The notes under the pieces were generated by a model. That model saw nothing but the letters and a program-made list of their open reading frames with translations, was not told the DNA's origin and searched no databases. This document shows positions 1 to 11,469 of a stretch of 64,000 nucleotides of DNA, piece by piece (position 1 is the stretch's first letter; each line of letters opens with the position of its first letter). The DNA lies in NCBI GenBank assembly GCA_963971305.1, contig OZ020303.1:45806106-45870105 (forward strand). The letters are read 5' to 3'. The position numbers were made by a program, and so were the translations under genes. The stretch comes from Arcuatula senhousia (taxonomy: Eukaryota; Mollusca; Bivalvia; Mytilida; Mytilidae).

Positions 1-520
1 AAATTGAGTTTTCAAAAACAACTTCTTAATCAATTAATCAAAAATGGTCACAAAGGCCTTGGGAGTCTAGGCACATCAGATCCTATATTTATATCCAAAA
101 TAACCAAGTTGCAAAGGGTATAATGTTTTTGACTAGTCCGTCTGTCCATCATCAAAATTTTCAGATCTCGGGTATAATTAATCATAAGCTTTTGACATTT
201 GGTATGTAGCTTCATGCAGGTATGGGTGACTGGGTCCCATATGGTGGGATTCATTTTCAGGCCTGCCAATCATCTACTTCCTGTATAAGGAGTCAATTTA
301 GACTTTTTTCACTCATTTTTCAGAGATAAAAATTTTCATAACACATCTTCAGCTATAATTAATCATAGGCTTTTGATATTTGATATTTAGCTTCAGGTAG
401 GGGTCCCATATGGTGGGATTATTTTTTAGGTATCGATCATATGCTTCATTTATGCTTCCTGTATAATGAGCCAACTCAGACTTTTTTCACTAAATTATCA
501 GGATTGAAAAATGCTACCAG
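1..520. repeat. Degenerate ~181-bp tandem repeat, about 2.5 units
   Basis: The phrase TATAATTAATCATA recurs at about 173 and 354. It is followed in both units by similar text: CTTTTGA, then TCCCATATGGTGGGATT, then TTCCTGTATAA, then GACTTTTTTCACT. The period is close to 181 bp. The short reading frames here are not conserved between units, so I see no gene. The left end lies outside the window. Confidence 0.7.
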
Positions 521-590
521 TATATATAAATATTTCAATCTCTATCAATGTCCTATTAGAGTCCATGTCCTGCCTGTGTCCACACTTGTT

Positions 591-3500
591 ATCTTAATAA
601 AAAATAATATTGTGATGGCAATTAAACATAGTTAATCTAAAAAAACATTCAAAGGGAATTTTTTTCACCTATAGTTTTGCCATAAAATAGGGTCATTTTG
701 AAGTTTATTTAAGAATTTGGGTATTACAGATGGTTTGTGCAATACCCATTTAACATACTTTACTAGCTAAATGTAAAAAAAAAGCATCTACTGTATACAT
801 GTGGTAGATGGTTAATGATCATTTCTAATTTTATGAACTATAAATGGTTTCTAAGTCACATATTGTTCCCTCTGTGAATGCGAAAGACATGAAACGTCGC
901 AAAAGTATGAAATGACGTCACATATTGCATAATGACTTTGAGTGTTTTAATGGTTACTATGGAGTTTTCATGAGAATTATGAATGTTACTGAGCCAAAAT
1001 TGTACCAATACAATGGTCTTGTGTATGTTAACAAATTGACAATTGTATCCAAGACCAAAACTAAACCAAGTAGACCCTAAAAAGGATTCATAAAGTAAGT
1101 ATATGCCTTTAAAGGGTGCAAGGTATAGTTTTGCAAAGTGACGTCATCAGATGAAAGCAACATCACCTTCATGCTTGAATGGAAATAAGATATTTTTCTG
1201 TAATATGGACATCTATATATCAATAAAAAGCTGAAATTCACCACTTTTTAATGGAACCTGCATAGTAGACTTATTCATATTTAAATATTTCATCAAAACT
1301 GTCCAAAATGAACAAAAAAGGGGGTGTTTTGTGTAAAATTTATGGGTGTCATCCCATTTCTGAGGCTAAATTCCACTGACTTGTGACCAAATTTCAAGTC
1401 TTAATAATAGATCGCTTGAAAGAGCATGTCACTAAGGGCAAAAATTTGGAACAAAAAGGGTACGCTTTCCAGCTCTAAAGAAAAATATTTTTGATGGCAA
1501 TTAAACATAGTTAATCTAAAAAAACATTCAAAGGGAATTTTTTTCACCTATAGTTTTGCCATAAAATAGGGTCATTTTGAAGTTTATTTAAGAATTTGGG
1601 TATTACAGATGGTTTGTGCAATACCCATTTAACATACTTTACTAGCTAAATGTAAAAAAAAAGCATCTACTGTATACATGTGGTAGATGGTTAATGATCA
1701 TTTCTAATTTTATGAACTATAAATGGTTTCTAAGTCACATATTGTTCCCTCTGTGAATGCGAAAGACATGAAACGTCGCAAAAGTATGAAATGACGTCAC
1801 ATATTGCATAATGACTTTGAGTGTTTTAATGGTTACTATGGAGTTTTCATGAGAATTATGTTACTGAGCCAAAATTGTACCAATACAATGGTCTTGTGTA
1901 TGTTAACAAATTGACAATTGTATCCAAGACCAAAACTAAACCAAGTAGACCCTAAAAAGGATTCATAAAGTAAGTATATGCCTTTAAAGGGTGCAAGGTA
2001 TAGTTTTGCAAAGTGACGTCATCAGATGAAAGCAACATCACCTTCATGCTTGAATGGAAATAAGATATTTTTCTGTAATATGGACATCTATATATCAATA
2101 AAAAGCTGAAATTCACCACTTTTTAATGGAACCTGCATAGTAGACTTATTCATATTTAAATATTTCATCAAAACTGTCCAAAATGAACAAAAAAGGGGGT
2201 GTTTTGTGTAAAATTTATGGGTGTCATCCCATTTCTGAGGCTAAATTCCACTGACTTGTGACCAAATTTCAAGTCTTAATAATAGATCGCTTGAAAGAGC
2301 ATGTCACTAAGGGCAAAAATTTGGAACAAAAAGGGTACGCTTTCCAGCTCTAAAGAAAAATATTTTTGTTTACCTGAAAAGTGTCATTTTGACATCTGCA
2401 AATATGGCGGGATTTATAGTTGTCTCCCTTCACACTGAAGTGCTTATAAAAAAAATTAAAAAAAGAAAATAAACCTGTTGTGGCATTTTTAATACAAAAA
2501 TATATCTAAAAAATCATAAAAGTTTAAAATATTTGATGATTTTCACTTCAGCTATATGAATAGACAGGGATTCCCTTACCTGTGTTTAATGTATTTGGTA
2601 AAACTCACTAGTATTTTGTACGAAACTGTGTCTTGCATCGTTTAAAGCATGATGATGCATGAAATCTCTGATGAAAGCAAATTTTTCTGTTTCGGTATCT
2701 TATTGCGAACACAATGGTACCTTATTTTTGTCGTTGCGATAAAAAATAGCGAAAACATACAGATTCTAATACAAGACCTTGCGATGAAGATTTTTGGATT
2801 TTTTGCATTCATGAACTGTTTTAAGCTGAAATGTCAAGCTTATATCAATACTATGCTTTTTAAACAATCTAACATAATTATCTTAATAAAAAATAATATT
2901 GTGATGGCAATTAAACATAGTTAATCTAAAAAAACATTCAAAGGGAATTTTTTTCACCTATAGTTTTGCCATAAAATAGGGTCATTTTGAAGTTTATTTA
3001 AGAATTTGGGTATTACAGATGGTTTGTGCAATACCCATTTAACATACTTTACTAGCTAAATGTAAAAAAAAAAGCATCTACTGTATACATGTGGTAGATG
3101 GTTAATGATCATTTCTAATTTTATGAACTATAAATGGTTTCTAAGTCACATATTGTTCCCTCTGTGAATGCGAAAGACATGAAACGTCGCAAAAGTATGA
3201 AATGACGTCACATATTGCATAATGACTTTGAGTGTTTTAATGGTTACTATGGAGTTTTCATGAGAATTATGAATGTTACTGAGCCAAAATTGTACCAATA
3301 CAATGGTCTTGTGTATGTTAACAAATTGACAATTGTATCCAAGACCAAAACTAAACCAAGTAGACCCTAAAAAGGATTCATAAAGTAAGTATATGCCTTT
3401 AAAAGCATGATGATGCATGAAATCTCTGATGAAAGCAAATTTTTCTGTTTCGGTATCTTATTGCGAACACAATGGTACCTTATTTTTGTCGTTGCGATAA

Positions 3501-4067
3501 AAAATAGCGAAAACATACAGATTCTCATACAAGACCTTGCGATGAAGATTTTTGGATTTTTTGCATTCATGAACTGTTTTAAGCTGAAATGTCAAGCTTA
3601 TATCAATACTATGCTTTTTAAACAATCTAACATAATTATCTTAATAAAAAATAATATTGTGATGGCAATTAAACATAGTTAATCTAAAAAAACATTCAAA
3701 GGGAATTTTTTTCACCTATAGTTTTGCCATAAAATAAGGTCATTTTGAAGTTTATTTAAGAATTTGGGTATTACAGATGGTTTGTGCAATACCCATTTAA
3801 CATACTTTACTAGCTAAATGTAAAAAAAAAGCATCTACTGTATACATGTGGTAGATGGTTAATGATCATTTCTAATTTTATGAACTATAAATGGTTTCTA
3901 AGTCACATATTGTTCCCTCTGTGAATGCGAAAGACATGAAACGTCGCAAAAGTATGAAATGACGTCACATATTGCATAATGACTTTGAGTGTTTTAATGG
4001 TTACTATGGAGTTTTCATGAGAATTATGAATGTTACTGAGCCAAAATTGTACCAATACAATGGTCTT
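591..4067. repeat. Nested tandem duplication: four copies of an ~0.4-0.9 kb unit with a second ~0.26 kb unit
   Basis: The unit beginning GATGGCAATTAAACATAG starts at 614, 1493, 2903 and 3662. The first two copies are full length (879-bp spacing). Copies 3 and 4 are truncated (to about 3400 and 4067). A second unit beginning AGCATGATGATGCATG occurs at about 2645 and 3403 (758-bp spacing), each time directly upstream of a truncated copy. Copies differ by only a few substitutions and a 4-bp deletion in copy 2, so the duplications are recent or an assembly artefact. Identical 91-codon frames at 2649 and 3407 are a by-product of the duplication. Confidence 0.9.
2366..2645. other. Unique spacer between the duplicated units
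   Basis: This AT-rich stretch separates full copy 2 from the first short unit. It has no long reading frame and no repeat that I can see elsewhere in the window. Confidence 0.5.
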
Positions 4068-4190
4068 GTTATTTGTACAAAAAACAATAAATGATTGAAA
4101 TTAGCTGACTTTATACCTGTCATACAAAGAACGACAACTCGACAAACCTTCCACATTTAAGACTGTAAATTATCACTGTATTTAGAAAAT

Positions 4191-4330
4191 AATGAGATAT
4201 GGAATAAGTGTACGCGACACAGCCCACAATTAAACGACAATTTAGAAAAACCACAATGGACAACCGCCAGCAGCCTTCAACGAGGCCATTTGGCACTGCT
4301 CGCGGTTCTGCTATTGGCCCATGGTCTAAA
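4191..4330 (+). repeat. Dispersed bivalve-type element, copy 1
   Basis: It begins GAGATATGGAATAAGTGTA and continues through CGACAATTTAGAAAAA, CACAATGGACAAC, CCTTCAACGAGGCCA and TTGGCCCATGGTCTAAAT. Parts recur in the same order at 21373, 41152 and 41948. It resembles a short interspersed element that I recall as common in mussel genomes; that identification is from memory only. Confidence 0.7.
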
Positions 4331-5150
4331 TAAAATGCATATAATTCAAATCCAGCCCTGAAATAGTCACAGATAGACCCCCTTCTTAAACATGGAACAG
4401 AAAACATCAAAAAGACAAGTACAAACGAAAGCTTTGTCAAAGATTCTAGTACTAATCTCTGTACCTAACTTGTTTTTTTTTCTCAAAGTAAAATGCAGTT
4501 AAAGGTAGAATTTGAAGTGTAACAGTTTCAGAAGCGGACAAAAATTAGAATGCCAAATTTAAACCTTACTTAGACATCGAAGTTCAAGAATTTTAGATTT
4601 ACAAATTTGAGAATTTGTAACATATGAACTTTGTTGAGTTATTACGCAAAAGATTTGTTTGAGTAATTGCACAAAAGAGTTGGTACTGTAGCAGTTTTTA
4701 ACATGAAAAAAAAAACACGATGGAACAGACATGATTATGTCCCAAGTAAAAATTCTGACCAGTTTAATAGCCACTAAAAGTTTGTCTGGACTGTCGACAC
4801 AACCGTGATACTCATAAAATAACTCTCTACGCCTCTATTTTTTGTATAATAACATGATCAATTGGGAGGAGACAGACCGAAATCCACCAAAATAACTTTC
4901 TTAACCTTGAAAAACTTAACACAAAATCAACCAAAGGGACATGAAAATATAAACAAAAGGTCAAGGTAAAATAACATGGTGACAAACGCTTTATAAAACA
5001 ACAAAATGTTATTACAAACTAAATCATATACCAGAGGTCCCCGAGGTAAATCGCGAGTGTGGTCGTCATTGTTAAATTCTAGATTGTTTAAAAACACCAG
5101 TTTTCCATTATTTGTACCACACATGGTCGAAATCATCGGTGGATTTGGCT
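4331..5150. other. Gene-free stretch
   Basis: AT-rich sequence with only short, unconvincing frames on both strands. Nothing recognised. Confidence 0.5.
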
Positions 5151-5318
5151 TCCCTGTTCGAACCTTTTGGCTTTGAGTACTTTCCATTCAATACATTTGG
5201 TTTTTGATCTTCCAATGTTTTGATTCAAATGCTGCTGATGAGAGGTTACTGCTTGAAATATCGATATAAAGCATAACCAAATGAACCGTTTTTAAACCCG
5301 TTTGGTATTGTATTTTCC
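5150..5318. repeat. Dispersed ~170-bp repeat, copy 1 (partner at 26205)
   Basis: It shares with 26205-26365 the ordered blocks GGCTTTGAGTAC (near match), TTTTTGA, CCAATGTTTTGATT, AATGCTGCTG, TATCGATAT and TAAACCCGTTT. Both copies have the same orientation. The family was not identified. Confidence 0.65.
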
Positions 5319-5589
5319 AGTAGTTTATCTTCCATTAGATCTTCAAAAGAAGTTTACAACATAATACAGCTGCTGAACCACTAAAACGGGAGTCAAGGTC
5401 ATTATGTGTGTTTACCAAATACTCGATTTCTAGGTATTATCCTTTTCAAGCAATTCATTATCCGCAAAACTATTACAAGTTTACAGTGTCGTTGAAGAGT
5501 GAAATTGGGGGTTAGGGTCATACGGCATGAAAATAGTTGCGCGTTGACTTTAATTCCAAGTGTCTGTAAACAAATTACCGACTAATTGC

Positions 5590-6345
5590 AGAAGCAATGA
5601 GGCATTCCAGTGTCCGAAAGGGCAACGACAAAACCGGTAAAGAAGAACAAAATCAGCACGAAGAAACACAAAACACAAAATCAACCGAACGGAAATAAAA
5701 AGCGCAAACTCCAGTCGTATAAAGAGTGAACTCAGGTGTTCAGGAAGAGTAAGTGGTTCTTGTCTGCTAAAGCACACCCATCGTGCTACCAATTTCCAAT
5801 TCAGTGTGTCGAATCCGGTAAAGAAAGACAAAACAAAATTCTACGACAAACCAACATCTGCACTCATTTGAAAGATAGAAATCCCATATTTGTCTACGAG
5901 TGCACGGTGTCTATCGTAAAATATCTGGAGAGAAGACATCAACCGTGAAGCATCATAACCCTGTGTAAGCATCTTTTTGTCTCAAACGTGACGATCTGCA
6001 AAGGAAATCGATGTCATTCCCGCAAGCTCTGGAGTAACGAATCAACTGTGATACGAAAACTCCAAAAGCAGTAGCGGACGGAATGTTGCTACACAAGAAG
6101 GGAAAGTTGACAATTGGAACACGAACAAGAACAGCACGAACTAGAACAGACAAACGAAAATCAACAACGCGAACTCAAGTCGTAACGAGAGTGAACTCAG
6201 GTGGTGCTCCGGAATGGTAAACATATCCTGCCTGCTATAGCACACCCGTCGTGTTGCTAATTTCCAATTCAGTGTGTCAAATCCGGTAAAGGAAGACAAA
6301 ACAGATTTCTACGACAGACCAACATCTGCACTCATTTGCAGACGT
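5590..6345 (-). mobile_element. Penelope-like retroelement 3' debris (two overlapping fragments)
   Basis: Read on the minus strand, 5953-6153 encodes a peptide with CSNIPSA, SQLIRYSRACG and DFL. The same peptide occurs downstream of the reverse transcriptase palm in the copy at 8846-9765. The adjoining non-coding part (GGCAACGACAAAACCGGTAA on the plus strand) also matches that copy. A stretch around 5700-5880 repeats at about 6160-6345, so at least two partial 3' copies lie side by side. All frames are broken. Family assignment rests on the better-preserved copy at 8.8-9.8 kb. Confidence 0.7.
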
Positions 6346-7380
6346 TAGTTTGGCATAGAGTTTTAGTATTGTCATACTTTCCTGATTTGACCCACACTAA
6401 ATCGTTGGCAACATAAGGGGGTGCAATAGCAAGCTTAAACTGCTTACTCTTCCGGAACGACTGACAAAAAAAAAAAAAAATCAAAAATAGAAATTCCTTA
6501 TATACAATGTAACCGGACATAGGTTGTTTAAATATTTATAAAAGTATTAGGACTACTGCATTGCAACTTGTCTGGTCATGGCGACTTCCAATTTTAAAAG
6601 CTAAAAAGCTAAATGTCTATCAAATGTTGATAATTTGAATACCATTACAATTCGTATCTGACATCTTTGATTAGTCTTAGGGAGCGACCATTTGAGGGGG
6701 AGGGGGGCTTAAGTGTGATTAGAAATAAAATGGCAGGTTGCCAAAATCAGGAAAAAAAGGGCAGGACAGTGCTTTGAATAAAAAAAAGGCAAGATAGTAT
6801 TTTACCTGAAAAATTGATTAAAAAATAAAAAGAAATTGCGCGTGCAATAGAAATAGGTCTTTAGAAGGGTGGGTAAAAATGAGCAAACCTGGTGCAACAC
6901 ATAGTTTCCTACAACACTTAAACCTGAACAGTTTGAATGTACCATAATCGTATGTAGTTTTGATTTGAAGAATTTCAAAAGTCGAGTCACTCTAAAGAAA
7001 TGTTTTCTTTTCTTCAGATATACTATGTAATGTTAGTCCATATACAGTTAGATAATGTACACGTGAGTGGTTTACAACCTTAAGTGTAAATATATCCTCG
7101 TAATAAATTCACACGAATTTGTATATACCTAAAGTTTTATTTTGGGCAAACACAACTTATGTACTATGTACCGTTTGAAGAGATCCAGTCAAATAAAATA
7201 CATAATCTTTAAACAATGTTTTTTTCCTAACAATTTGGCTATTAAAGCTTTATGATGCAGACAATTTCATATATTTTATGAAATATGAATTTATAATAAC
7301 AGAATAAGGAGTTTTGACCATCCTATTAGACCTATAAATCTCATACAATAAAAACTAAAAGTTTCCTTTTGGATTTTTTA
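6346..7380. other. Gene-free stretch upstream of the TLR pseudogene
   Basis: No coding signal. At about 6680-6715 there is one half of a foldback end (GGGAGCGACCATTTGAGGGG), similar to the ends of the element at 12194. The rest is AT-rich and unremarkable. Confidence 0.5.
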
Positions 7381-7389
7381 GGTCTCTTT

Positions 7390-7397
7390 TATATAAA
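7390..7397 (+). promoter_or_regulatory. TATA-box relic of the TLR pseudogene
   Basis: TATATAAA lies 47 bp before the pseudogene ATG (7444). It is followed by TTCT and GAAAATTG, the same context as upstream of the intact TLR (minus strand, 16767-16774). Conservation between the paralogues supports it as the ancestral core promoter. Confidence 0.55.
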
Positions 7398-7443
7398 TTC
7401 TTGAAAATTGTATCTGTTTGTGAAACATAGTTCGCCACCGGAA

Positions 7444-10400
7444 TGAAAGTTTTAAAGTTTCTAGTATTTTGTTTACTTTTAACTGGTATGTATTGTCTCC
7501 CCGGATTTAACTTATGGAACCCCAACGGTCAAAGAGACTTATGGTGTCCCAATAATTGTTATTCGATTACTTTTGTGCCTGTAATGCAAGTACCGAATGG
7601 ATAATTTTAGGTTCGATTCAGGACCTACATGTTGAGTTTACTGACGTTGATGGATGCAGCAATTTCTTGAATCACAATGAAAACTCAAACTTTTATAGTT
7701 TTGCTTACAAAAATGCTGGTCTCAAACTGTTGCCGAGTTATGTTTGTGAATTTCGTACTGTACACATTGATGTTACCGTTCTAGAAATGTTGGGAATATA
7801 TCATGTCTCTTTGAACTCGATAATTTGATTATAACTTACAACCGTCTCACTTATGTATCAAATCAAACATTTCTAGGCCTTACATAACTTAGGTTTTCTC
7901 TTTTAACCTTATCATGAAGCTAGATATTGACTTGTTTGCAGACACTCTTATCCTAGGTTTTAACTTTGATGGAAACTACATTCATCATCTGGATGTGTCA
8001 AACATTTATGTTATGGATCGAGTTATTTGTGGTAGCAGCTTTGCAGAAAACAAGAACAATATTACATTATAACAATAGGGCAAAATGGATCTTGCATGTG
8101 GAAATACAAATTTCTCAAACGTAGCAATAAATTATAATCCTTTTCTTGGGGTTTCAGACTCAATGGAAATAAGGAATGTAGCAAAATATTTTCCTTGTGA
8201 CAAAGGCACCTATACTGGAATGAAATTTGACTGCGATTATAAACTGGCAGCATTTGCAACACTTGCTTCGCCTGATTTCCACCGTCTCTACTTTAAAGAA
8301 GTTTGGTATAGATTCTGCAGAAGCCCAAAACAGTTTATTAATATTAGCCTTACAGGGTTTTTTTGGCGATTCTTCATTGGTGAATTTATTAACATGTGAC
8401 ATTGATGATTTTTGTCAAATGATTGGAACCCAGTGTAAGTGTCGTTGCTACTCGCAACCGAGTAAAAATGCAATTGTTGTCGATTGCTCAAACCAAAATT
8501 GTACGGAATTCCCAGAGGTGGTTCCCTTTTAATTCAGCACATATAACGTAGATTTTGTGAAGAAAAACCGGCTTAGTTCTAAACCAAATTCATGTCTTTA
8601 TAGCGACATTATTTTAACATGAATTACCATTCTATAAAAACAATTGATACAAGACTGCCATATTTTTCTCGAGTCAAAAGTCTGGATCTTAGAGGGAACC
8701 CTGTTAATAAAATGTCAGATAGTATACCTAATTTGAAGACCGCTTCTGAAATAATTATTACGAATCATTCACTTCAAAACTTACCAACGACAGTGAAGGC
8801 ATTTCATTCGGATGTTTTTCAGTCTGGTTGTAATGGAATACCATGAGATAAGCAGAGGCACCAAAGGGGCATTCGAGTGTCAAAAGTCCGAAAGGGCAAC
8901 GACAAAACCGGTAAACATGAACAAGAACAGCACAAGGAAACACAAAACATAAACCGAAATCAACAACGCGAACTCAAGTCGTAACAAGAGTGAACTCGGG
9001 TGCCCCGGAAGAGTAAGCGGTTCCTGCCTGCTATAGCACACCCGCCGCGCTGCCAATTTCCAATTCAGCGTGTCAAATCCGGTAAAGGAAGACAAAACAA
9101 AACCCTATGACAAACCAACATCTGCACTCATCTGAGAGATAGAAATCCCATATTTATCTATGAGTACATGGTGTCTACCGTAAAATTTCTTGAGTGAAGA
9201 CAGCAACCGAGGAGCAACATAACCCTGTGTTAGCAATTTCTGTGTCAAACGTGACGCTCTGCCAAGGAAATCGATGTAATTCCCACAAGCTCTGGAGTAA
9301 CGAATCAATTGTGATACGTAAACTCCATAAGCTGGAGCGGACGGAATGTTGCTACACACGAAGGGAAAGTTGACGATTGGGAAGTTGAAGTCATCACGTT
9401 TGTCATAAAGCTTTGTTGATAGTTTTCCTTGAGAGTCTATTTCGAGATGTAGATCTAAATATAAAGCAGACTTCCTAGAATCCGTTGTATCTCAAGTTCC
9501 GGGGGATATATGAGATGGAGAAAGTCACCAAATCGAGAATTGTTCAGTGAAAGGACATCATCAATATAACGGAACGTGAGGTTAAAAGAGAGAGCTAGTC
9601 TACGATCTTTTTTGTCTAGAAGAGATTGTAAGAAGTCTGCTTCATATGAATGAACAAACAAATCAGCAAGCAAAGGTGCAAAATTGGTGCCCATTGGAAT
9701 CCCTATTGTTTGCTGAAAAACACGTCCACCAAACTGAACAAATATGTTGTCTATAAGAAAGTTGAGAATGTGAAACACAATGGATTGGAGAATGGAGGCT
9801 AATCCGAGGTGCTTCTAGATAATTTCCGCACGCTCTCCACTGTTCTTATCTCAATGGAGAACTTTTCGAAGATGTCATTGAAAAAAATTCTGAATGCAAC
9901 GAATCAAACTTCCCAATTTGGTCAATAGCATTGGTGTCAATCTTGATTTTTTTCTTTGACATTGTTTCTCCTCTTTAATCATTGTTTTCATTACGAATTT
10001 TTGATATTTACCCGAAAAGTTTGGAAATCGGGTCAGCATGAAGAAATATGGAAAAGTGATATTAATGTTTCGTTTGATCATTCGAATTCTGATGTTAGTA
10101 TTTTCGTTTCGAAGAAACTTGACAAATGGTGCAATAAGAACAACATGTCTACCTTTATTCCTCCTACAGATTCTTTAATAGGAATGACAGAAGTAGAAAA
10201 TATAAAATCTAATATGTCGAAATGTAAATACTGCCTCATAATCCAATCAAAAGATATTTATGACACCAAACAGCCTTCTGGGTATCTTGGACGCATCGAG
10301 TACGAAGCTGCCTGGAATTTCTATATGCAACGGAAAATGTCAAACATCCTTATTTTAAAATCCGACGAACGGCATTCTGAGTTTTTTAAATATCATCTAT

Positions 10401-10549
10401 CAAAAGCTTTCTCCAGATTTGGACTAATGTTTGTGATACCAAATAGACATGAAAGATTACAAGAAAAAATATTTAAGGTTTTTGGCGAACCGATAGTCAA
10501 CAAGAAACACATAATGCGGAATACATGGATAAAACTTAAATCAAAATAA
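7444..10549 (+). pseudogene. Toll-like receptor pseudogene, interrupted by a retroelement
   Basis: It is a decayed paralogue of the intact TLR at 14419-16707. It starts with ATG and a hydrophobic leader, then LPGFNLWNPNG, and stays collinear with the intact copy. Breaks include a frameshift near 7556, a deletion and frameshift near 7775, a loss of about 27 bp near 8070, and a nonsense codon at about 8530 (TAA where the intact copy has GAG). About 920 bp of retroelement (8846-9765) interrupts the last leucine-rich/cysteine cap region. The cytoplasmic TIR part (about 9956-10549) is still open for about 190 codons. It keeps SFDHSN, STFIPP, CLIIQS and FVIPNRHE, but box 2 reads TDS instead of RDS, and the box-3 region reads FGLMF instead of FGLWF. 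It lies on the opposite strand to its paralogue, with the dynein light chain gene between them. A full-length receptor cannot be made; expression of the TIR frame alone is possible but unsupported. Confidence 0.9.
8846..9765 (-). mobile_element. 5'-truncated Penelope-like retroelement inserted in the TLR pseudogene
   Basis: On the minus strand, 9455-9778 encodes a reverse transcriptase palm with GIPMGTNFAPLLADLF and the catalytic FRYIDDVLSLNN (YIDD box). A frame-disrupted C-terminal region follows (LCSNIPSAPAYGVYVSQLI, then RHHVLIDKYGISISQM) and a 3' UTR. Homology to the TLR stops at about 8845 (ATACCATG) and resumes at about 9766 (GAATGTGAAAC), which gives the insertion limits to within a few bases. 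Loss of the 5' part is typical of target-primed retrotransposition. Penelope-like is my best placement from the palm motifs; another non-LTR clade is possible. Confidence 0.75.
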
Positions 10550-11429
10550 GCAAAAACAATTGACAGGGACTGTTAAATTATGTACATTTTAATATTCAAG
10601 TATTGCAAAATGATAAACACTATTACCAACTCGTCTGACGATTGTCGCCGCCATTACGCATGATTTAGTGATAAAAATAAACACATTTGTTTTCTTTTAT
10701 TTTGTAAATGAAATATATGGAAATAATAAGTTTTACGAAAATCGTGAGTTCAATAAACATATTTAAACAAGTTAACGATACAGCAAAATAAATATCAGCG
10801 GTTGTATTTATACTGCAATGCTGGAAACTGAAATGGTGGGAATTTCCCTCAAAGCCGTAATATTACGGCCACCGCAGGGAACCGGAGAAGTACACACAGC
10901 CGTAATATTACGGCACCCGCATGACAAGGGTTAACATATAGTAAGACCTAGGAGGTCCAAACGTCTTGATCATGATAATAACTGTCAAAACGACTCAACA
11001 AATCATTTTAATGCGAACGAGGATTAGAAAAAAAGCAAAGGTCGTATCGTTACAAGTGAAAAAAATGGAAAAAAGGTGTCACATTTTAGGAAAGTAATTA
11101 TATTTGCGCTACATCTTTGGTAATTTTTGTTTTTTACACTCTTTTGCATTTATTTATAAGTTTTTACAATGATAGCATTTTATCTAAATCTTTTTACTTA
11201 TAAAGGCGGTGCATAAAAACGAAAAGTCAACTCAAGAATTTAACCACCAAATTAAATATTGTCCGGGCGAATATTTTCAAGTTGTGTTAAAAATAAACAT
11301 TTTCATAACAAAGTAATATACTTTTTTTAATCTGTTGATAATGTGTTACAATGTACAGAATACTAGTAATAATACAATATGGTGACAGTCTTTTAGACAT
11401 ATTAATTTCTATATACAATGATGGATGCT
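10550..11429. other. Gene-free stretch with two identical 16-bp palindromes
   Basis: AT-rich intergenic DNA between the TLR pseudogene and the dynein light chain gene. The only structure seen is the palindrome pair at 10854 and 10899, listed separately. Confidence 0.6.
10854..10914. repeat. Pair of perfect 16-bp palindromes
   Basis: GCCGTAATATTACGGC occurs at 10854-10869 and 10899-10914 (45-bp spacing). Both are followed by C-rich text (CACCGC and CACCCGC). They could be the ends of a small mobile element or binding sites for a dimeric protein; no function is shown. Confidence 0.8.
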
Positions 11430-11435
11430 TTTATT
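11430..11435 (-). terminator. Polyadenylation signal of the Tctex-type gene
   Basis: AATAAA on the minus strand, about 35 bases downstream of the stop codon at 11470. Confidence 0.5.
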
Positions 11436-11469
11436 GATTTTAAAATAAAAAAAAAATATGGCTGCTTCT

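Noticed and set aside
2649..3682. Two identical 91-codon frames as a duplicated gene
   Set aside because: They lie in recently duplicated repeat DNA and their identity reflects the duplication. There are no protein features, and the frame ends inside the neighbouring repeat unit.
4120..4440. 106-codon minus-strand frame with a hydrophobic start, as a secreted protein
   Set aside because: It overlaps a dispersed repeat whose other copies do not keep the frame.
10854..10914. Replication origin of an integrated circular DNA virus
   Set aside because: The nonamer is embedded in a symmetric palindrome rather than in the loop of a longer stem, and no Rep or capsid frame is nearby.
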